From assembly GCA_905221605.1 (NCBI GenBank), contig CAJNDS010001613.1:431185-466184 (forward strand): a stretch of DNA of 35,000 nucleotides, written 5' to 3'. The notes under the pieces were generated by a model. That model searched no databases. It had not been told where the DNA came from and worked only from the letters and a program-made list of their open reading frames with translations. The position numbers and the translations under genes were made by a program. Source of the stretch: Symbiodinium natans (taxonomy: Eukaryota; Sar; Dinophyceae; Suessiales; Symbiodiniaceae). Below, piece by piece: positions 29,667 to 35,000 of the stretch; within the stretch, counting starts at the first letter, position 1, and each line of letters starts with the position of its first letter.

Positions 29667-29743
29667 CTGTTCATCAAGGAGACGACATGAAAGACAAAGG
29701 CAACGAGGGCTGTCGAGCTCTGAAGTTAGGCTTGTCTGAGAAG
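29667..29743 (+). CDS. Candidate exon downstream of the NTase core
   Basis: Acceptor ggacctgcag. One frame reads LFIKETT and a stop and would end the NTase protein; another reads VHQGDDMKDKGNEGCRALKL with donor AAG|GTTGCG. I cannot decide between them. Confidence 0.4.
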
Positions 29744-31480
29744 GTTGCGGCAATTTTTTTTGACTGAGCCTTAAACCTTAAACCCTGAACCCTTACATTG
29801 ACAGCAGCATGGGTTGCTTTAACTGGGTGCAGATGCCTGACTCCTAAAGCCTGCGAAGCCCAGAAAAAAGAAATCTAAGCCGCCCAAAAAAGAGTCGACC
29901 ACTAAAAGCCCTAGAGCCCCCATCGCCCAAGAGCCCCCCACCCCCCCCCAACCCCCCCAAAGCCCCCAAAACCCTGAGCCCCCATCACGACCACCCCAAA
30001 ACCCGCAAACCCCGAAGCCCGCAATCTCCGAAACCCTAAACCCTAAACCCTAAACCTCAAACCCTAAACCCTAAACCCTAATCCCTAAGCCCTAAACCCG
30101 AAACCCTAAACCCTAAACCCTAAACCCCAAACCTCCCTCAAAAGAAACCAACCCACACATACCCGTCTTGCCTTGGCGCAAGCCATGCCGGGAGCCATGG
30201 CCAGGTCACTTCAAGTGGGGTTTGGGGTCTAGGGTTTAGGGTTTAGGGTTTAGGGTTTAGGGTTCAGGGTTTAGGGTTTAAGGTTTGGGGTTTTGGGTTT
30301 AGGGTTTTGGGTTTGGGGTTCGGGGTTTAGGGTTTAGGGTTTTGAGTTGGGGGTTTATATAGAGTTTGGGGTTTAGGGTTTGGGGTTTAGGGTTTAGGGT
30401 TTAGGGTTCAGGGTTTAGGGTTTAAGGTTTGGGGTTTTGGGTTTAGGGTTTTGGGTTTGGGGTTCGGGGTTTAGGGTTTAGGGTTTTGAGTTTGGGGTTT
30501 ATATAGAGTTCGGGGTTTAGGGTTTGGGGTTTAGGGGTTGGCGTTTAGGGTTTTGGGTTTGGGGGTTAGGGATAGGGGGTTAGGGTTTAGGGTTTGGGGT
30601 TTGGGGTTTGGGGGTTGGGGTTTTGGGGTTTAGGGTTTGCGGTTTAGGGTTTGGGGTTTAGGGTTTAGGGTTTTTGGGTTTGGGGTTTGGGGTTTAGGGT
30701 TTGGGGTTTAGGGTTCAGGGGTTAGGGTTTTGGGGTTTAGGGTTTAGGGTACAGGGGTTCGGGTTTTGGGTTTGGGGTTTAGGGTTTATATAGGGTTTGG
30801 GGTTCTGAGGGTTGAGGAGTTTAGGGCTTGGGGTTTAAAGGGGTGTAATTGAAGGTTTTTTGGGGCTTCGGGGCTTTGCTGGGTCTTTGCGGCTGAGGGC
30901 TTTAGGGTTTCGGGTTTTGGGTTGGAGGGGTTTTGCGCTTTGGTCGGGGGCTTGTTGGGCAACACTAGCTTTCAACCCCTCAATCCCTAAACCCTTCCCT
31001 CAACTTCTCAATCCCTAAACCCTTCAACCCCTCAACCCTCGACCCCAAACCCCAAACCCCAAACCCCAAACCCCAAACCCCAATCCCCAAACCCCAAACC
31101 CCAAAGCCCAAACCCCAAACCCCAAACCCCAAACCCCAAACCCCAAACCTCAAACCCTAAACCCAATACCCTAAACCCTAAACCCCAAACCCCAAACCCC
31201 AAACCCTAAACCCTAAACCCTAAACCCTAAACCTTAAACCCTAAAACCTAAACCCTAAACCCTAAACCTAAAACCCTAAACCCTAAACCCTAAACCCTAA
31301 ACCCTAAACCCTAAACCCCAAACCCCAAACCCCAAATCCCAAGCCCCAAGCCCCAAACCCCCAAACCCGAAACCCGAAACCCTAAACCCAAACCCCTCCC
31401 CCCTAAACCCTAAACCCTAAACCCTAAACCCTAAACCCTAAACCCTAAACCCTAAACCCTAAACCCTAAACCCACAAGCG
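29744..31480. repeat. Arrays of both orientations, with duplicated G-rich block
   Basis: CCCTAAA units (30028-30130), a possible 32-nt exon at 30183-30214 at the orientation switch, then a long TTTAGGG/TTTGGGG block (30218-30800) that includes a 144-bp tandem duplication, then CCCCAAA and CCCTAAA arrays (31035-31475). Confidence 0.7.
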
Positions 31481-31572
31481 AAGCCTTGGGGCTCCGGCAG
31501 CTTCTTGCGCACTCAGGGATCCGCTTTGCGGCGGCCGGTCGGGAGCCTTTGCTTTCACCTTTGGGGCTGTAG
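31481..31572 (+). CDS. Candidate exon ALGLRQLLAHSGIRFAAA
   Basis: It lies between a CCCTAAA and a TTTAGGG array. One frame encodes ALGLRQLLAHSGIRFAAA and runs on to a TAG at 31570. An internal donor G|GTCGGG at 31538 would instead join in phase to 32828-32859 (product ...AADLVEEDEPAPR). It could be a terminal or an internal exon. Confidence 0.45.
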
Positions 31573-31829
31573 AGTGTTTGGGGTTTAGGGGTTAGGGGTA
31601 AGGGTTTAGGGTTTAGGGTTTAGGGTTTAGGGTTTAGGGTTTAGGGTTTAGTTTCGGGTTTGGGGTTTTTGTTTAGGGCTTGGAGTTTTGGAGGTCCAGG
31701 GCTCAAGATTTAAGGGGTTCAGGAGGGCTTTCAGGGCATGTAATATGGGCGCACTAATTACCAATATTCTTCCCTTATATTCCCTTGTAATAGCACGAAA
31801 GTAGCCCCCAAAACCCTAATGCTAATCTA

Positions 31830-32115
31830 ATCATAAACCCTAAATCTAAACCCTAAACCCTAAACCCTAAACCCTAAACCCTAAACCCTAAACCCTAAAC
31901 CCTAAACCCTAAACCCTAAACCCTAAACCCTAAACCCTAAACCCTAAACCCTAAACCCTAAACCCTAAACCCTAAACCCTAAACCCTAAACCCTAAACCC
32001 TAAACCCTAAACCCTAAACCCTAAACCCTAAACCCTAAACCCTAAACCCTAAACCCTAAACCCTAAACCTTAACCCTAAAACCCTAAACCCTAAACCCTA
32101 AACCCGAAACCCTAC
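31830..32115 (-). repeat. Longest CCCTAAA array
   Basis: About 30 nearly perfect CCCTAAA units (31851-32070) with degenerate ends. It is internal, not a chromosome end, because unique sequence follows on both sides. Confidence 0.95.
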
Positions 32116-32182
32116 ACCCGAAAACCCTAAATCCCAAGCCCTAAGCTCTCCGCCTCAAACCCACAAGCCTACGAGCCCTCAA

Positions 32183-32470
<288 letters not shown>

Positions 32471-32827
32471 AAGACAAATATCTAGAATACAACACTGCGT
32501 TACCTGCACCTAACGCCATTATTGCGCAGCATCTTTATTAGACATGTTTATTTCCTGAATCGATTTTATATTGGGTCCTTTTTTGGGCGTTCCTACAAGA
32601 AGGGCGATAGTGTTTCGGGGTATATAGAAGGGGTCTATATTTTGAGAAGTACCCAAACCGAGGTAAAAGCTGAGGTAATGTGTGCTGAGCTGCTAACCCA
32701 TCGGTTTGGAAGTTCGAGTTGGTTGGTTGGGTTCAGGGTGAACGGCTGCAAAGGAAGTTTAGGGTTTAGGGTTTAGGGTTTAGGGTTTAGGGTTTAGGGT
32801 TTAGGGTTTAGGGTTTAGGGTTTAGAG
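32471..32827. other. Unique sequence and TTTAGGG array
   Basis: 32471-32755 is unique with no recognised gene; TTTAGGG units fill 32758-32825. Confidence 0.6.
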
Positions 32828-32859
32828 ACCTCGTTGAGGAGGACGAGCCGGCACCCCGC
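32828..32859 (+). CDS. Candidate exon DLVEEDEPAPR
   Basis: Acceptor tttagag|AC and an excellent donor CGC|GTGAGG. An acidic 10-11 residue stretch, phase 1 on entry. Confidence 0.4.
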
Positions 32860-33123
32860 GTGAGGTGATTGATCTGATGCAGAGAGAGGGCGTTAAACTG
32901 CTGAACGCCTTCAGCCCTCAGCCCCAACAATGCCTAAACCCTAAGCCCTGAACCCTAAACTCTGAACAGTTCGTCTTTGCTTAGAGCTTTGTCTTCAAAC
33001 CTTGTGCAGATTGCAAGACTTCCTAACCCTGAGCCTCAGCTCCATAGCTGAAGCGACTTATACCCTAAACCCTAAACCCTAAACCCTAAACCCTAAACCC
33101 TAAGCCCTAAACCCCCTAGAGCC
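32860..33123. other. Unique sequence, then CCCTAAA array
   Basis: No gene seen in 32860-33060; CCCTAAA units at 33062-33110. Confidence 0.6.
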
Positions 33124-33232
33124 ATGCGCGCTCTGCTCCGCGCCCCCCGGCACGCGCTGTCGGTGCGCACTCTTGCGGCGCGCGGCCACGCGCGGCGCTG
33201 GGCGGCGGGTTTGCAACCAAGTGTGTGGCCTG
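33124..33232 (+). CDS. Candidate first exon, mitochondrial-type presequence
   Basis: ATG at 33124 opens MRALLRAPRHALSVRTLAAR, then GHARRW: Arg/Ala/Leu rich with no acidic residue, as in mitochondrial targeting peptides. It lies between CCCTAAA and TTTAGGG arrays. Possible donors are G|GCAAGG at 33233 and GT sites just before. All three frames are open, so an internal exon in another frame remains possible. Confidence 0.45.
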
Positions 33233-33459
33233 GCAAGGGATTGGGGGTGTTTAGGGTTTAGGGTTTAGGGTTTAGGGTTTAGGGTTTAGGGTTTGGGGGC
33301 TCTGAGAGTTTCAGAGATTGCGGCGAAGCCCAAACTCGCAACTGTGAACCCTAAACCCGTAGCCCTAAACCCTAAACCCTAAACCCTAAACCCTCAACCC
33401 TCAACCCTAAACCCTAAACCCTAAACCCTAAACCCTTTTAAGCCCCAAAACCCGACCAG

Positions 33460-33496
33460 GCAAGAGGTGCTAGAGGCGGCGAAGCAGGAGGAGCAG
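33460..33496 (+). CDS. Candidate exon QEVLEAAKQEEQ
   Basis: Acceptor cccgaccag|G after a CCCTAAA array, GC donor CAG|GCGTGG. Charged helix. Probably the second exon of the gene starting at 33124. Confidence 0.5.
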
Positions 33497-34123
33497 GCGT
33501 GGCCACATGGGGGGGGAGTCTAATGTTGGGGTTTGCAGGCTGCAAAAACCCTACGCTGAGCCTGCATCCCAAAATCCCCAAAGTTGGAGTTCAGGGTTTG
33601 GGGTTTAGGGTTTAGGGTTTAGGGTTTAGGGCTTAGGGGTTGAGGGTTTAGGGGTTTTGGGTTTAGGGGTTTTGGGTTTAGGGGTTTTGGGTTTAGGCTC
33701 TTGAACACTTTTCAGACTTGTCGGAGCTTGGGGTTCCCAGCATTCCCTGAGCTGCTGCTTCTCTGCCCTACGTTGAATGCCCCAAACCCCTTGGCCCTAA
33801 ACCTGAAACCCTAAACCCTAAACCTTAAACTCTATGCCCTAAACCCTGAACCCTAGGACATCCCTAAACCCTAAGCCCTAAACTCTAAGCCCTGAACCCT
33901 AAACTAAAAATCCTAAAGTTCCAAACCCTCAAGACCAGCCCAAAGAGCCCAATACTGAATTAAGGAATATACTGTAAATCATATTCAGGATCCCTCTATA
34001 TAAATGAAGGTATGTTGCTTAATAAGGGCTCTTTGGGAAGCTCCAAACCCCCAACCCTAAACCCTAAACCCTTAACCCTAAACCCTAAACCCCCAAGAAC
34101 CTCTCCCGCTCCACTCCAGCAAG
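33497..34123. repeat. Intron: TTTAGGG start, CCCTAAA end
   Basis: TTTAGGG units with GGTTTTGGG variants 33590-33690, CCCTAAA units 33800-33905 and 34045-34092. A segment after cttttcag at 33716 is open (FPAFPELLLLCPTL in one frame) and may be another exon. Confidence 0.55.
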
Positions 34124-34176
34124 GAGGTGCCCGACGAACCCAAAGTGGAGAGGAGCGCCCCGGGACGGATCTGGAG
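34124..34176 (+). CDS. Candidate exon EVPDEPKVERSAPGRIW
   Basis: Acceptor ctccagcaag|GAG, donor AG|GTGTTG before TTTAGGG units. Its end phase fits either 34880 directly or one frame of 34495. Confidence 0.5.
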
Positions 34177-34494
34177 GTGTTGGGTTTAGGGTTTAGGGGT
34201 TTAGAGTTTCTTGAGATTCCTTGCTTTCAAATCTCGGGTTTCAGCTTAACCTGAAGCTTCCGCCCCAAACTCATTTGGTGGTTGGGGGTACCCTGAATCC
34301 CTGAAGCAGGAGCCTGTGTGAGAAAAGCCCTGAACTATACTACCCTAAGGCCTCCAAAGAGCCCAATACCCCTAAACTGAGGAATAGGGCCTTTTGGGCC
34401 CTACACCCTAAACCCTAAACCCTGGACCCTAAACCCTAAACCCTGAAAGCCCAAGGACCTCCTAATTTTTCGGAACAAGCCCAGGTGCCGTGGC

Positions 34495-34545
34495 AACTGC
34501 ACGCGGCGTCCTCTGGGTGGCCAATGTGTGCCTTGGGCTTTCATG
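34495..34545 (+). CDS. Candidate exon, frame unresolved
   Basis: Acceptor acaagcccag|GTG, donor ATG|GTGTTT. All three frames are open (VPWQLHAASSGWPMCALGFH in one, GVLWVANVCLGLS in another), so the exon is likely but its product is not determined. Confidence 0.4.
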
Positions 34546-34640
34546 GTGTTTTACATTTCTTTTCTATTTTTTGTTGTTTATTTCATCCATTATTTTGATT
34601 CCGATCATTCTTGATTATTGGTATGTTTCTATATTGTAGT

Positions 34641-34681
34641 ACCCCCTATTAGAATCCCCATTAAGGACTGTTAGTGTAAGG
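34641..34681 (+). mobile_element. Partial copy of the second MITE family
   Basis: Matches the right half of 26840-26931, including AAGGACTGTTAGTGTAAGGG. The left terminus is missing. Confidence 0.65.
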
Positions 34682-34879
34682 GTGCAAGGAAAAGACTAAG
34701 TATTGGTCCGTCAGGCAATTCACTTTCTTTCAGTTGTGGGGGTTTGGTTTACATTGGGGTCCCATTAGGAATCACGCCAACAATAACCGTCGCAATCATA
34801 TAAGCCGCAGAGCAGGACGAACAAAGCACTCCGAGAAACACTAGCAGATGCAGATGCACCAAACGTAAACCTGCTGCAG

Positions 34880-34972
34880 GTACCCGACCAAGGCATTCCG
34901 CCTCGACTTCCGCCAGGCGCTGACGCACCACAACCACGTGGCCCGGCTTGTAGAGAAGCTTAGCCAGGATGG
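34880..34972 (+). CDS. Candidate exon YPTKAFRLDFRQALTHHNHV
   Basis: Acceptor aacctgctgcag|G, possible GC donor GG|GCTCCC before CCCTAAA units. The frame encodes YPTKAFRLDFRQALTHHN and continues HVARLVEKLSQDG, highly protein-like. Family not recognised. It probably continues the gene from 33124. Confidence 0.6.
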
Positions 34973-35000
34973 GCTCCCTAAACCCTAATCCCTCATCCCT

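Noticed and set aside
31851-32070. A true telomere
   Set aside because: Unique sequence lies on both sides and similar arrays occur throughout in both orientations.

Overview
The window looks like nuclear DNA of an alveolate, most probably a dinoflagellate. Heptamer repeats of the telomeric type TTTAGGG (CCCTAAA on the other strand) are scattered through it in several dozen arrays of both orientations. Short GC-rich segments between the arrays read as very small exons. Their acceptors are nearly all AG followed by G, and most of their donors are GC, a few GT and one or two probably GA. GC/GA donors and a fixed G after the acceptor are an established trait of dinoflagellate genes. Coccidia such as Eimeria also carry AAACCCT arrays but use ordinary GT-AG introns, so they fit less well. 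There are no bacterial-type genes, tRNAs or rRNAs that I can see. Almost all long open frames are artefacts: the heptamer has no stop in some frames.

The central result is a split gene on the + strand, about 13.9-28.7 kb. It encodes a DNA polymerase beta-superfamily nucleotidyltransferase of the TUTase / non-canonical poly(A) polymerase kind. I assembled it from 25 exons of 24-80 nt whose reading phases chain without a break. It holds the catalytic triad (D and E in VAVPDV/EIVL, D in IPLDIS), the core signatures TPLYNAA, LDPRAKQLILL, VRRWAKDRGICHAAKG and YLSPYHWSLLVIFFLQ, and the PAP-associated domain (EFMHFYRNFDWR, QDPFRPLCNLGD, FQRIRDELQRA, LFEPWAP). Introns of about 150 to 1200 nt separate the exons and consist largely of telomere-like arrays.

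Layout: 1-2.1 kb arrays and unidentified sequence; 2.1-5.2 kb candidate exons of an unidentified membrane protein; 5.7-6.9 kb further candidate exons; 7.0-10.7 kb an island without arrays, holding a MITE-like palindrome, a decayed minus-strand retroelement-like reading frame, a CA-rich tract and AT-rich sequence; 10.7-13.9 kb arrays, a second MITE copy and possible 5' exons; 13.9-28.7 kb the nucleotidyltransferase gene; 28.7-32.9 kb arrays, a trinucleotide microsatellite and several candidate exons; 33.1 kb to the end the start of another gene, perhaps mitochondrially targeted.

The organising principle I see is that exons sit where array orientation switches. Most introns start with TTTAGGG arrays just after the donor and end with CCCTAAA arrays just before the acceptor. 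The two ends of one intron are therefore complementary, and the tract before the acceptor is free of AG, GT and GC. This looks like a splicing architecture built from telomeric repeats.
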